64,000 bases of DNA from an uncultured Alistipes sp. (GCA_900550375.1 URRP01000005.1:1-64000); one strand, 5' to 3'. Counted from the first letter of the stretch, positions 54,101-62,480 are shown. Numbers and translations are program-made. Notes: generated by a model from the sequence alone, not told the origin.

Positions 54101-55415
54101 GTGCGCCTCGAACCTGCGGCGCCTCTACCTCCGCTATTTCCCCGACGGATTCTCGGGACACGACTACAACATTCCCGCGTGGCAGAAGGTACACGACATT
54201 CCCGCCGCAAAGTTGTGGCAGGAGCGCATCTTCCTCAAGCGCAAGCTGGTGGATCATATCCGCAAACGGTACAGCGACCCCGCACAGGTGCGTATCGACT
54301 CGCCGCGCCAGATGGTGCAGATCGTCGAAGGAATCAAACCCGACGTGCTGACGATCGGCTTCGCACGCCGTTTCGCAACCTATAAACGCGCGTACCTGCT
54401 CTTCACGAACCTCGACCGTCTGTCGGCGATCGTCAACAACAAGGAGCGGCCCGTGCAGTTCATCTTCGCGGGAAAGGCACATCCCAACGACAAACCGGGA
54501 CAAGATCTTATCAAGCGCATCGTCGAGGTGGCGGCCATGCCGCAGTTCGTCGGGAAAATTCTCTTCCTGCAGAACTACGACATGGAATTGGCGCGAAAAA
54601 TGGTGCAGGGCGTAGACGTATGGCTCAACACACCGACCCGTCCGCTCGAGGCGTCGGGCACGTCGGGCGAGAAGTGCGTCATGAACGGCGTGCTGCAATT
54701 CTCGGTACTCGACGGCTGGTGGGTCGAGGGCTACAAGGAGGGCGCCGGCTGGGCGCTGCCGATGGAACGTACCTTCGCCGACCAGCGGTTCCAAGACGAG
54801 CTGGACGCCGAGATCATCTACAACACCATCGAGGAGCAGATCGTGCCGCTCTACTACAAGCGCGACGCACAGAACGTTCCCCACGACTGGGTGGAGTCCA
54901 TCAAACGGTGCGTGGCCGACGTGGCGTCGAATTTCACGACCAACCGCATGATGCGCGACTACGAGGAGCGCTTCTACACCAAGCTGGCGGCCCGCCGCCA
55001 CGAGATCGTCGAGGGAGACTATATGCTGGCCCGCGAGATCGCGGCGTGGAAACGCAAGATTTCGGCCGCATGGGACAAGGTACGTGTCGTAGAGGTCAAG
55101 CAAGCGAAGATCGACCGCGCGGCGATGTTCGTCGGCGAGCACTACCGCTTCGAGATTCGAATCGAAATCGCCGACCTCCAGCCCGAAGATATCGGTGCGG
55201 AGCTGGTCGTAGCCAAACAGATCGAGTACGGCCAGCCGGTCAACGTGATCGAAACGGTGCCGCTCGAACGCACGTCGGTCGACGGAACGACGGTCACCTA
55301 TGCACTCGACTACCGTTCGAGCCGTTCGGGGTCGTTCGACGTGGCGCTGCGCATCTACCCCTCGAACCCGCGCCTGCCGCACCGCATGGATTTCGCGCTG
55401 GTGAAGTGGGCATAG
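51165..55415 (+). CDS. Fused GT3 glycogen synthase - GT35 alpha-glucan phosphorylase
   Basis: One unbroken polypeptide of 1,416 residues. Residues 1 to about 555 are a eukaryote-type GT3 glycogen synthase (FEVSWEVCNKVGGIHTVV; HFHEWMTAAGG; VTPNGFEDDF; SYYEPWGYTPLES with the E-x7-E catalytic pair). Residues about 583-690 are the DUF3417 segment of alpha-glucan phosphorylases (LSHNLWWSW at about 595). Residues about 690-1330 are the GT35 phosphorylase (FSMEYGLHSSLKIYSGGLG; GEKCVMNGVLQFSVLDGWW in which Lys1170 is the expected PLP lysine). A beta-rich C-terminus follows. The synthase adds glucose from a sugar nucleotide and the phosphorylase removes it as glucose-1-phosphate, so one protein carries opposing activities. 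Similar fusions seem to exist in related gut Bacteroidales. First gene of the locus. Confidence 0.92.
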   Translation: MNENELLTPDYLFEVSWEVCNKVGGIHTVVSTKARTVESKLGDNYLLIGPDVQREGSNPEFEEDDELLKAWRQSVYNDGIRIRIGRWKVVGRPIVVLVDYTSLFSKKDDILKFLWETYHVDSISGQWDYVEPVLFGHAAGQVIASYVENFCASTDKVTAHFHEWMTAAGGLYLRKYSPYVATVFTTHATVTGRCVAGNGLPLYKDLGRLNADELARQFNVMAKHSIEKIASQEHDVFCTVSEITARECESLLGSAVDVVTPNGFEDDFVWNGKEFDEKRTEARHAMIRTAEAMLSYKFAGEPLIVGTSGRYEFRNKGIDIFLDALKQLAETDALDREVLVYITVPAATTGPRKDLLAHLADENAPIDPKQNRFCTHYLEHPEWDQILGSINGSILANPASKVKVIFVPTYLNGNDGIFDKSYYELLVGMDMTLFPSYYEPWGYTPLESTAFSVPTLTTTLAGFGLWAGSQGEHEGVVLVARNDDNYAEAAHEIAKSLLHFTKYTPQEIKIARSAAAELSRTALWSELFAAYETAYSKAIERSVTRTNRAVLNDGGGATEQINFVRQQLITEKPHWNRVMVEKVLPKRLHALEVLSHNLWWSWTSGARDLFEYSDQKLWSECEKNPIVFLDRLPLERLQELEGDSSFLAMLDSVYALFNEYMSEKPDPTAPTIAYFSMEYGLHSSLKIYSGGLGILAGDYLKEASDKNVPMVAMGLLYRYGYFTQRLSSQGAQEATYEAQNFSKLPISPVRDELGNWTTVQIALPGRTLSARVWKCQVGRTDLFLLDTDYEANLDEDRQITHYLYGGDWENRLKQELLLGLGGIRALRAMGIKQEVYHCNEGHAAFIGIERIRDLVRRKLTFSEALEVIRSSSLFTTHTPVPAGHDAFPESMIRQYLAHYPDVLGITWEQFINLGKTNPNDPEERFSMSVLACNLSQEVNGVSWLHGEVSKDILGNMWPGYFKNELHIGYVTNGVHFPTWCASNLRRLYLRYFPDGFSGHDYNIPAWQKVHDIPAAKLWQERIFLKRKLVDHIRKRYSDPAQVRIDSPRQMVQIVEGIKPDVLTIGFARRFATYKRAYLLFTNLDRLSAIVNNKERPVQFIFAGKAHPNDKPGQDLIKRIVEVAAMPQFVGKILFLQNYDMELARKMVQGVDVWLNTPTRPLEASGTSGEKCVMNGVLQFSVLDGWWVEGYKEGAGWALPMERTFADQRFQDELDAEIIYNTIEEQIVPLYYKRDAQNVPHDWVESIKRCVADVASNFTTNRMMRDYEERFYTKLAARRHEIVEGDYMLAREIAAWKRKISAAWDKVRVVEVKQAKIDRAAMFVGEHYRFEIRIEIADLQPEDIGAELVVAKQIEYGQPVNVIETVPLERTSVDGTTVTYALDYRSSRSGSFDVALRIYPSNPRLPHRMDFALVKWA

Positions 55416-55625
55416 CCCCGAGAAGACTGCAACGCCATCGCCGCGGGCGGCATACGCCTCCCGGCCGATATGAAGAGCCTTTTGACCCGATGCCTTCCGG
55501 CGGCAGAAATGCCGTCGGAGGAATTTCGGACCGGAAACGCAAAATTTCGGCAACCTGTTTGAGGGAAGGAGGTGCCGCCCCGAAAGGACGGAGTAGTGTA
55601 AGGCTGCGATTTTTACGTTTTTGTT

Positions 55626-55657
55626 ATTGGAAAACCGGATAATTTTCAATAACTTTA
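55626..55657 (+). promoter_or_regulatory. Probable internal promoter before the debranching enzyme
   Basis: ATTG (55626-55629), 20 bases, TAACTTTA (55650-55657): one mismatch in each box but correct spacing, 32 bases before the ATG. A tetraloop hairpin without a T-run, TTCCGGCGGCA-GAAA-TGCCGTCGGA, lies at 55495-55519 in the same 274-base gap. Nothing else is seen there. Confidence 0.5.
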
Positions 55658-55689
55658 CTGAAACGATCCTAAACATCACAAGATAAACC

Positions 55690-57825
55690 ATGTCTGCACT
55701 CACTTTCGACAAGAACGAATTGGGCAACCTCGAATATTCGCTGCAACGCGAGGTGCTCTCGACCGACCGCCGCGGCGGTTACATGAGCACCACGATCGTC
55801 TGCTGCAATACGCGCAGGTACCACGGCCTGATGGTCGCCCCGATCGGCAAGGACGATCAAACCTACGTGCTGCTGTCGTCACTCGACGAAACCATCGTCC
55901 AGCACGATCAGTCGTTCAATCTGGCCATCCACCGTTTCCGCGGCGTCTTCGAACCGCGCGGTCACAAGTACATCACCGACTTCGCCTATACGCCGACCCC
56001 GACGATCACCTACCGCGTGGGCGGCGTGATTCTGCGCAAGGAGCTGCTGTGGATTCACAAGCGCACGCAGTTGATGATCCGCTACACGCTGCTCGACTCG
56101 ACCTCTGAGATCTGCCTGCGGCTGCGGCCCTTCTTCGCCTACCGCGAGAAAGAGGCGCTGACCCATGCCAACATGGAGGCCAACGGCCGCTCCTACCCTG
56201 TACTGAATGGCGTGAAAAACCGCCTCTACGAGGACTATCCGTGGCTCTTCCTCCAGACGAATCGTCCCGACGCAGAGTTCGTAGCGGCTCCCGACTGGTA
56301 TTACGGTTTCGAATACCCGCAGGAGCTGGCACGCGGCTACGAAGGCTACGAAGACCTGCTGACGACAGGCTATTTCGAACTGCCGCTGTCGAAGGGCCAG
56401 AGCGTGATCTTTTCGGCCTCGGTCGAAGAGATGGAGTCGTCGGCCGAGATCGATGCGCTGTTCGACCGCGCATTGGCGCGCCGCACGCATAAGATCGATT
56501 TCCACAGTATGCTGCGCCACTCGGCCCGGCAGTTCGTCATCCGCCGCGCAGACGGCCGCACGGAGGTGATGGCCGGCTATCCGTGGCTCACGGCGCAGAT
56601 CGCCCGCGAGGCCTTCATGTCGCTGCCCGGCATCACGCTCGAACAGGATCACAAGGAGGATTGCATCGACGTGCTGGACAGCGTGTGCCGCACGCTTCAC
56701 GACGGCGATTTCGGCGGCTCGGCATCTGCCACACAGGAGGCCGACGCACCGCTGTGGTTCTTCTACACGCTGCAGGAACTGGAGTCCGAGATCGGCAGCC
56801 GTGAAATCTGGCGCCGTTACGGCGAGGCGATGAAATCGATCCTCGCGGCCTACCGCCGCGGCATCGGCGGCCGCGTGGCGCTGCACGACAACGGATTGGT
56901 ATGGGCGTCGGACGACCAAGTGGCGCTCACGTGGATGAACTCCTACGTGGACGGACGGCCCGTCACCCCACGCAACGGGTATCAGGTCGAAGTCAACGCA
57001 TTGTGGTACAATGCAGTAAACTATGCGCTTGCATTGGCCGAAGAGGCGGGCGACAAATCCTTCGTCACCGAATGGAAAGCGGTTCCGGCACAGACCAAGG
57101 CATCGTTTTTGGAGAAATTCTGGTTGCCGGAAGAGGGATATCTGGCCGACTACGTAAACGACGCCGAGACCAACCGCTTCATCCGCCCCAATATGGTCGT
57201 CGCCAGCGGCCTGAACTATACGATGCTCGACGAGGAGCAGCTCATCGCCCTGCTCCGGGTCGTGCGCCAATACCTGCTCACGCCCAAAGGGTTGCGTTCG
57301 CTCTCGCCGCAGAATCCGCTCTACAACGGCTCCTATGCCGGCGACGATAGGATGCGCTCCTATGCCGCAATGAACGGCACAGTGTGGGTATGGCCGTTGC
57401 CCTTCTACGTCAAGGCCTGCTACGCGCTCAGCGGCGCCGACTACACGCCCGAGGTCGAACAGTTCCTCGCCAACTTCGACGAGGATATCCAGTGCCACGG
57501 CATCGGTTCGATCTCGAAAATGTACGACGCCGATCCACCCTTCGCACCCAAAAGCGCCATCTCCTACGCATGGAGCGTGGGTGCCGTGCTGGAGCTGTAC
57601 AGGCTTATGGAGCGTTTCGATCCCGCAGGGAAAAAAGAGAAGGCGTCGACCCGCCGAGCCTCCGCTGTAAAACGGCCTGCCGGTGCAGCGAAACCCCGCA
57701 CGGCTGTGAAAAACGCAGCGGCGGGACCCCCGGCAGAGGGAGAGGCGAACCCCGTAAAGCGGCCCAAAGCTGCGGCCAAAGGGAGCGGAGCACGCAAAAC
57801 AGAACGAAAAACCGTCAAAAAATAG
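55690..57825 (+). CDS. Glycogen debranching enzyme (amylo-alpha-1,6-glucosidase, GH133-type)
   Basis: A 711-residue enzyme that clears alpha-1,6 branch stubs so the phosphorylase can continue. An N-terminal beta-sandwich (about 1-270; GNLEYSLQREVLSTDRRGGY and YHGLMVAPIG) is followed by the (alpha/alpha)6 barrel (about 280-645), with AGYPWLTAQIAREAFMSLPG, WASDDQVALTWMNS, GYQVEVNALWYNAV and a final YNGSYAGDDRMRSYAAMNG. Residues about 650-711 form an unusual Lys/Ala/Pro/Arg-rich tail, like a histone H1 tail, not part of the catalytic fold. Six bases separate it from the GT4 gene, so the two are co-transcribed. Confidence 0.92.
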   Translation: MSALTFDKNELGNLEYSLQREVLSTDRRGGYMSTTIVCCNTRRYHGLMVAPIGKDDQTYVLLSSLDETIVQHDQSFNLAIHRFRGVFEPRGHKYITDFAYTPTPTITYRVGGVILRKELLWIHKRTQLMIRYTLLDSTSEICLRLRPFFAYREKEALTHANMEANGRSYPVLNGVKNRLYEDYPWLFLQTNRPDAEFVAAPDWYYGFEYPQELARGYEGYEDLLTTGYFELPLSKGQSVIFSASVEEMESSAEIDALFDRALARRTHKIDFHSMLRHSARQFVIRRADGRTEVMAGYPWLTAQIAREAFMSLPGITLEQDHKEDCIDVLDSVCRTLHDGDFGGSASATQEADAPLWFFYTLQELESEIGSREIWRRYGEAMKSILAAYRRGIGGRVALHDNGLVWASDDQVALTWMNSYVDGRPVTPRNGYQVEVNALWYNAVNYALALAEEAGDKSFVTEWKAVPAQTKASFLEKFWLPEEGYLADYVNDAETNRFIRPNMVVASGLNYTMLDEEQLIALLRVVRQYLLTPKGLRSLSPQNPLYNGSYAGDDRMRSYAAMNGTVWVWPLPFYVKACYALSGADYTPEVEQFLANFDEDIQCHGIGSISKMYDADPPFAPKSAISYAWSVGAVLELYRLMERFDPAGKKEKASTRRASAVKRPAGAAKPRTAVKNAAAGPPAEGEANPVKRPKAAAKGSGARKTERKTVKK

Positions 57826-57831
57826 TCAGCC

Positions 57832-59154
57832 ATGAGAGTGTTAATGTTTGGTTGGGAATTTCCCCCTCATATCGCAGGCGGTTTGGGTACGGCCTGCTAC
57901 GGCATGACGCGCGGGCTGGCCCGAAACGATGTCGAAGTAACGTTCGTAATGCCCCGCGCCTTCGGGGATGAGGATCAGAGTTTCGCACACGTGGTCAACG
58001 CCAGCGACGTGGAGACGCTCTTCGGATCGACGGTGAGCGATACGGAGGAGTTGTGGAAAAAGATGTCGTTCATCCACATCGACTCGAATATGGTTCCGTA
58101 CGTCTCGCCCGAAGAGTATAAGTCCTACCACGACGAATATGTCCGCACGGGACGCAAGAGCTGGGAGACCTCCGACATATGGAAGCAGCGCTACACCTTC
58201 TCGGGCAAGTACGGTGCGAACCTCATGGAGGAGGTGGCGCGCTATGCAATGGTGGCGGCGCAGGTGGCACGCGATCTGGAAGGGCAGTTCGACGTGATCC
58301 ACGCCCACGACTGGCTCACCTACTTCGCCGGAATCGCCGCCAAACGGGTATCGGGCAAACCGCTGGTGGTGCATATGCACGCCACGGAGTTCGACCGCAG
58401 CGGCGAGAACATCAATTCGCAGACCTACGCCATCGAACGCGCAGGCATGGAGGCCGCCGACCGCGTGATCGCCGTGTCGAACCTCACGCGCAATATCGTC
58501 ATCACCCGTTACGGCATTCCGGCCGAAAAAGTCGTGACGGTGCATAACGCCGTGCGCTTCGCCGAGGCGGAGTGTGCCGCCCCCGAACGCGGCGTCGAGG
58601 ACAAGATCGTCACCTTTCTGGGCCGCATCACCTATCAGAAAGGCCCCGACTACTTCGTCGAGGCGGCCGCCAAAGTGCTCAAACGGGTGCCGAACGTGCG
58701 CTTCGTGATGGCCGGCTCGGGCGATATGATGAACCATGTCATCCGCCGCGTGGCACGCCTCGGTATCGCCGATCGTTTCCACTTCACGGGATTTCTGCGC
58801 GGCGAGGACGTGCACCGCATGTTCCAGCTGTCGGACGTCTACGTGATGCCCTCGGTGTCGGAACCCTTCGGCATCTCGCCGCTCGAAGCGATGCGCTCGA
58901 ATGTGCCGGTCATCATCTCCAAACAGAGCGGCGTGGCCGAAGTGCTCGACTATGCGCTCAAGGTCGATTACTGGGACGTGGATGCGCTTTCGGACGCCAT
59001 CTACGCGCTGATCGCCTATCCCGCATTGGCGAAGATGTTCGCCGAGAAGGGACTCAACGAGGTGACCGGACTCAAATGGGACAACGCCGCAGCGAAGATC
59101 AAGGCGGTTTATCAGGCGGTCGTCGACGAAACGGCCGCACGGCAAGAGGAGTAA
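57832..59154 (+). CDS. GT4-family glycosyltransferase of the glycogen locus
   Basis: A 440-residue GT-B fold enzyme of the GT4 group. MRVLMFGWEFPPHIAGGLGTA with GG(L)G near the N-terminus, DVIHAHDWLT, VHMHATEFDRSG, FLGRITYQKGPDYFVEAA, and EPFGISPLEAM, the catalytic E-x7-E loop. It resembles the small starch/glycogen-synthase-like proteins found beside GH57 enzymes. The operon suggests a role in alpha-glucan synthesis or branching. Sugar donor and acceptor cannot be read. It is 21 bases upstream of the GH57 gene. Confidence 0.9.
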   Translation: MRVLMFGWEFPPHIAGGLGTACYGMTRGLARNDVEVTFVMPRAFGDEDQSFAHVVNASDVETLFGSTVSDTEELWKKMSFIHIDSNMVPYVSPEEYKSYHDEYVRTGRKSWETSDIWKQRYTFSGKYGANLMEEVARYAMVAAQVARDLEGQFDVIHAHDWLTYFAGIAAKRVSGKPLVVHMHATEFDRSGENINSQTYAIERAGMEAADRVIAVSNLTRNIVITRYGIPAEKVVTVHNAVRFAEAECAAPERGVEDKIVTFLGRITYQKGPDYFVEAAAKVLKRVPNVRFVMAGSGDMMNHVIRRVARLGIADRFHFTGFLRGEDVHRMFQLSDVYVMPSVSEPFGISPLEAMRSNVPVIISKQSGVAEVLDYALKVDYWDVDALSDAIYALIAYPALAKMFAEKGLNEVTGLKWDNAAAKIKAVYQAVVDETAARQEE

Positions 59155-59175
59155 AAACACAAACGACATATCACC

Positions 59176-60390
59176 ATGAAAACGATCTGTTTCTATTTTC
59201 AGGTTCATCAGCCGTGGCGGCTGAAGACCTATCGGTTTTTCAATATGGGCGTGGATCACGATTATCTCGACGATCTGACCAACCACGCCATCCTGCAAAA
59301 GGTGGCGCGCCAGTGTTACCTGCCGATGAACGCTCTGCTGCTCAAACTCATCAAGGAGCAGAAAGGCAAGTTCCGCTGCTCGTTCTCGATCACGGGATCG
59401 GCCGTCGAACAGTTCCGCGCCTATGCGCCCGAAGTACTCGACTCGTTCCGCGAACTGGCCGCCACGGGATGCGTGGAGTTTCTGGCCGAGACCTACTCCC
59501 ACTCGCTGGCGTCGCTCGCCTCGAAGGAGGATTTCGAAGAGCAGGTGAAGCTCCACACGGCCCTCGTACGCAAGGAGTTCGGGATGAAGCCCACGGCGTT
59601 CCGCAACACGGAACTGATCTACTCGGACCAAATCGGCGAGATGGTCGCCCAGATGGGATTCAAGGCCATACTGGCCGAGGGCGCCAAGCATGTGCTGGGG
59701 TGGAAATCACCCAACTACGTCTACGCCAACGCCCTGAACCAGAAGCTGCACGTGCTGCTGCGCAACTACAAGCTGTCGGACGACATCGCTTTCCGCTTCT
59801 CGAACCGCGGCTGGAGCGAGTGGCCCTTGACGGCCGATAAGTTCGCAGGCTGGATCGCCTCGGACGACACGGTGGGCGAGGTGGTGAACCTCTTCATGGA
59901 CTACGAGACCTTCGGCGAGCATCAGAAGGCCGGCACGGGCATCTTCGACTTTATGAAGGCGCTGCCCAAGGCGGCGCTGGCGACGCGCAAGCTGGAGTTC
60001 GCCACCGTAAGCGAGGCGGCGAAGAAGTATCAGCCCGTGGCCGTACTCCACTGTCCGCACGTAATGTCGTGGGCCGACGAGGAACGCGACGTTACGGCAT
60101 GGCTGGGCAACGAGTTGCAGAACGAAGCCTTCACGAAGCTCTACGGACTCAAAGAGAAGATCAACGCGCTCAAGAGCAAGGATTTCGACTACGCATGGAA
60201 CTTCCTTCAGACCTCCGACCACTTCTACTATATGGCCACCAAATGGTTGTCGGACGGCGACGTGCACTCCTATTTCAATCCCTACGGATCGCCCTACGAA
60301 GCGTTCATCAACTATATGAACGTGCTGTCGGATTTCGAAATCGAAGTGGACAAAGCCTGCGAGGCCAAACGGGTGCGGATTCACGCCTGA
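59176..60390 (+). CDS. GH57-family glycoside hydrolase/transglycosylase
   Basis: A 404-residue GH57 enzyme. The five conserved regions are visible: FQVHQPWRLKTYRFF (I), GCVEFLAETYSHSL (II), FRNTELIYSDQIG (III) with the catalytic nucleophile Glu, FMDYETFGEHQ (IV) with the catalytic Asp, and the ending WNFLQTSDHFYYMATKW (V). GH57 contains alpha-amylases, 4-alpha-glucanotransferases and branching enzymes; its size and context (with a GT4 and debranching enzyme, no GH13 GlgB) fit a small intracellular alpha-amylase or branching-type activity. Last gene of the locus, with a terminator 20 bases on. Confidence 0.92.
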   Translation: MKTICFYFQVHQPWRLKTYRFFNMGVDHDYLDDLTNHAILQKVARQCYLPMNALLLKLIKEQKGKFRCSFSITGSAVEQFRAYAPEVLDSFRELAATGCVEFLAETYSHSLASLASKEDFEEQVKLHTALVRKEFGMKPTAFRNTELIYSDQIGEMVAQMGFKAILAEGAKHVLGWKSPNYVYANALNQKLHVLLRNYKLSDDIAFRFSNRGWSEWPLTADKFAGWIASDDTVGEVVNLFMDYETFGEHQKAGTGIFDFMKALPKAALATRKLEFATVSEAAKKYQPVAVLHCPHVMSWADEERDVTAWLGNELQNEAFTKLYGLKEKINALKSKDFDYAWNFLQTSDHFYYMATKWLSDGDVHSYFNPYGSPYEAFINYMNVLSDFEIEVDKACEAKRVRIHA

Positions 60391-60409
60391 ACGTGCGGAT
60401 CGGATGCGA

Positions 60410-60456
60410 AAACGCGGCGGAACGGGAGACAACCTGTTCCGCCGCGTTTGTTTTTG
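60410..60456 (+). terminator. Terminator after the glycogen locus
   Basis: AAACGCGGCGGAAC (60410-60423) pairs with GTTCCGCCGCGTTT (60436-60449), followed by GTTTTTG. The perfect 14-bp stem marks the end of the GH57 transcript. Confidence 0.85.
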
Positions 60457-60752
60457 GGACGACGATCGTATCGGCGGCTTGTTCCAACGGCTACGAACAA
60501 TCATAGACCTGCTTCGAGATATCCGCCCTCACGGCATAACCGTCGGGAAAGACAGGGTTGGACCGACACATCCCGCCATGGTCACTGTTTTGCACGCCTC
60601 GATTGAAAATCGAGTACAAATCTATTCCAAACGGATTTTCGCAGGTTTTCAGCGCCGCACAGATGCGACTTATCAGAGTGTTTATACGACAAATCAGACG
60701 ACTTATTTACTCTCTTTATCTCTACCTTAGTATAACTAAAACACCTATTCGC
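60457..60752 (+). promoter_or_regulatory. Intergenic region upstream of the C10 peptidase
   Basis: The GC content falls through this region. TACCTTAG at 60723-60730 is a one-mismatch -7 box about 22 bases before the GTG; no TTTG lies 20 bases ahead of it. No gene is visible in it. Confidence 0.4.
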
Positions 60753-62039
60753 GTGAAACCTATTTACTTCATTGTTGCGGCTCTGGCCGTATTGGGGGTT
60801 TCATGCACTGAAAATCCCGACGTGAGCGAAGTTGTCCCTGCTTCGGGGACTATCTCCAATCGTATCTCCGTGAGCGAAGCAATTGAAAACGCCTCAAAGT
60901 TTTTCGCTGGAATCGAGGGCACAGGTTCAGGAACAAGAGCCGCCGGCCGACCCCCCGCAACCATTCAGGTCGTAGGCTCGGCAAATGCCGCAACTCGTTC
61001 GGGCGTAGCGCAGGACACAATGTTGTATCTGGTTAACTACGATGCCGGACAAGGTTTCGCCCTGCTTGGAGCCGACAGGAGATTGTCACCCGTCTATGCG
61101 ATTGCGGAAGAAGGATCGCTCGATCTGCGCGACACGGTCGAGAACATGGGTCTCGCTCTCTTTATGCGGGACGTACAAGCCTCGATACAAGCCGAAACAA
61201 ACGGAATAACACTTCCTTATAATAAAGTTCCGGGAATGGACGGTAAAATCGTATATCCCGATCCAATCTACAATGTTATCGTATGTTACAAAAAAGGGCC
61301 TCGCACAAATAAGTGGAAATGGGGACAAGATTCGCCATTCAACAAATACTGTATGATGATTGACGGTAAAAATTGCAAAGTTGGATGTGTTGCAGTCGCT
61401 ACCGCAATGCTTATGGCTTGGAACCGTGAACCGTCTGAAATCGACGGCTTCCCTTTGGATTGGGATAAAATATGCAGCGTCGAAGGAGGCTACGATTACG
61501 ATTGGGATGCAATGGAACAATTGACACAATTCCTCAGTATTTTAGGCCGCCGTAAATTCTTGAATATGCAGTATGGATTAGATAACAGCACAGCGACTTC
61601 GGAAGATGTACGAAACGCGCTGGGGAGATGTCATTATTCCTCCCTCCCTGTCCAACCGTTTGACAAGGATAAGATCATCGAGTATTTCGACCACTACGGC
61701 GGCGTGGTAATTATGGACGGAGGCATATATGAGAACGGACAAAGAACGGGCGGCCACGAATGGATTATCGGCGGGTGTATGGACATTAATATCTGGTATT
61801 TAGAGAACGGAGGGCCGAGAGCAGGACGACATTTGTACTACTTATATTGCAATTGGGGTTGGAAAGGTCTGTCGAACGGCTGGTACAAATGGTCGAATAT
61901 GAACCCGATAGACGGCCCCGAATTAACCGAAAAGGGCGAATATCCTCCGGTTGGCGGTTATAATTTCCAAAATCTTCATATGATACTTAACGCTGTTTTC
62001 ATTCCCCGAAACTACCACGATGAACCACGAGATAATTAA
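60753..62039 (+). CDS. C10-family (streptopain-like) cysteine peptidase lipoprotein
   Basis: A 428-residue predicted surface cysteine protease. The start is GTG 60753: it gives the lipoprotein signal KPIYFIVAALAVLGVSC (lipobox Cys18), while the frame upstream is unrelated. An inhibitory propeptide region (about 20-175) is followed by the C10 core: WGQDSPFNKYC then KVGCVAVATAM, where Cys212 is the nucleophile, and GGHEWIIGG with His335 as the base. The C-terminal WGW-like end (YYLYCNWGWKGLSNGWY) is typical. Related enzymes in Bacteroides fragilis (Bfp) are paired with small inhibitors, and this gene overlaps a small lipoprotein gene by 20 bases. Its base composition is clearly lower in GC than its neighbours. 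Confidence 0.88.
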   Translation: MKPIYFIVAALAVLGVSCTENPDVSEVVPASGTISNRISVSEAIENASKFFAGIEGTGSGTRAAGRPPATIQVVGSANAATRSGVAQDTMLYLVNYDAGQGFALLGADRRLSPVYAIAEEGSLDLRDTVENMGLALFMRDVQASIQAETNGITLPYNKVPGMDGKIVYPDPIYNVIVCYKKGPRTNKWKWGQDSPFNKYCMMIDGKNCKVGCVAVATAMLMAWNREPSEIDGFPLDWDKICSVEGGYDYDWDAMEQLTQFLSILGRRKFLNMQYGLDNSTATSEDVRNALGRCHYSSLPVQPFDKDKIIEYFDHYGGVVIMDGGIYENGQRTGGHEWIIGGCMDINIWYLENGGPRAGRHLYYLYCNWGWKGLSNGWYKWSNMNPIDGPELTEKGEYPPVGGYNFQNLHMILNAVFIPRNYHDEPRDN

Positions 62040-62451
62040 AAACGGACTACTGTTCGTTGCGGCGGCAATCTTGCTGACCGCCTGCTCCGACAAAAACAAT
62101 TCGGACAACACGGGGAAAAATCCCGTCGGCCTCACAACACACAAGATCGAAGTTCCGGCCAAAGGTGGAACATACACGATTACGGCCACCGGTTCATGGT
62201 GGCTTGAGAATATGCAGAACGGGGACGACCCGTCGGATTTCGTATTAATGTACCCCGACTTCGCATCGGGCGAAACGGAGGAAAAGCCGGTGCATCAATT
62301 CCACGACTGGCTTACGCTGGAAAGGCTCGACGCCCATAACATCCGTATCGAAATGACGGAAAATAAAGAATCGAAAATGCGCAAAGTCTTTATCACGTTG
62401 ACATTGGGCGATTGGTCTGATACCGTCCGTGTTCTACAACAAGGCAAATAA
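62020..62451 (+). CDS. Small BACON-like lipoprotein, candidate inhibitor of the C10 peptidase
   Basis: A 143-residue lipoprotein with lipobox LLTACS (Cys22) after a short signal. The mature part is a single beta-sandwich: HKIEVPAKGGTYTITATGSWW, then MRKVFITLTLGDWSDTVRVLQQGK, the BACON-like ending. It starts 20 bases inside the end of the C10 gene, so the two are translationally coupled. In other organisms C10 peptidases are kept in check by small staphostatin-like proteins encoded next to them; I infer the same here, but the sequence shows no known inhibitor motif. A carbohydrate- or mucin-binding BACON role is the main alternative. Confidence 0.7.
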   Translation: MNHEIIKNGLLFVAAAILLTACSDKNNSDNTGKNPVGLTTHKIEVPAKGGTYTITATGSWWLENMQNGDDPSDFVLMYPDFASGETEEKPVHQFHDWLTLERLDAHNIRIEMTENKESKMRKVFITLTLGDWSDTVRVLQQGK

Positions 62452-62480
62452 CCAGATAATCGGTCGTCTTCCGAATAATA

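Noticed and set aside
49878..55727. Minus-strand open frame of 1,949 codons
   Set aside because: It lies antisense to the clearly coding GT3-GT35 fusion and has no recognisable domain; it results from codon bias in GC-rich DNA. It is kept only as a low-interest finding.
57841..59691. Minus-strand open frame of about 616 codons
   Set aside because: Antisense to the GT4 gene, with no recognisable product.
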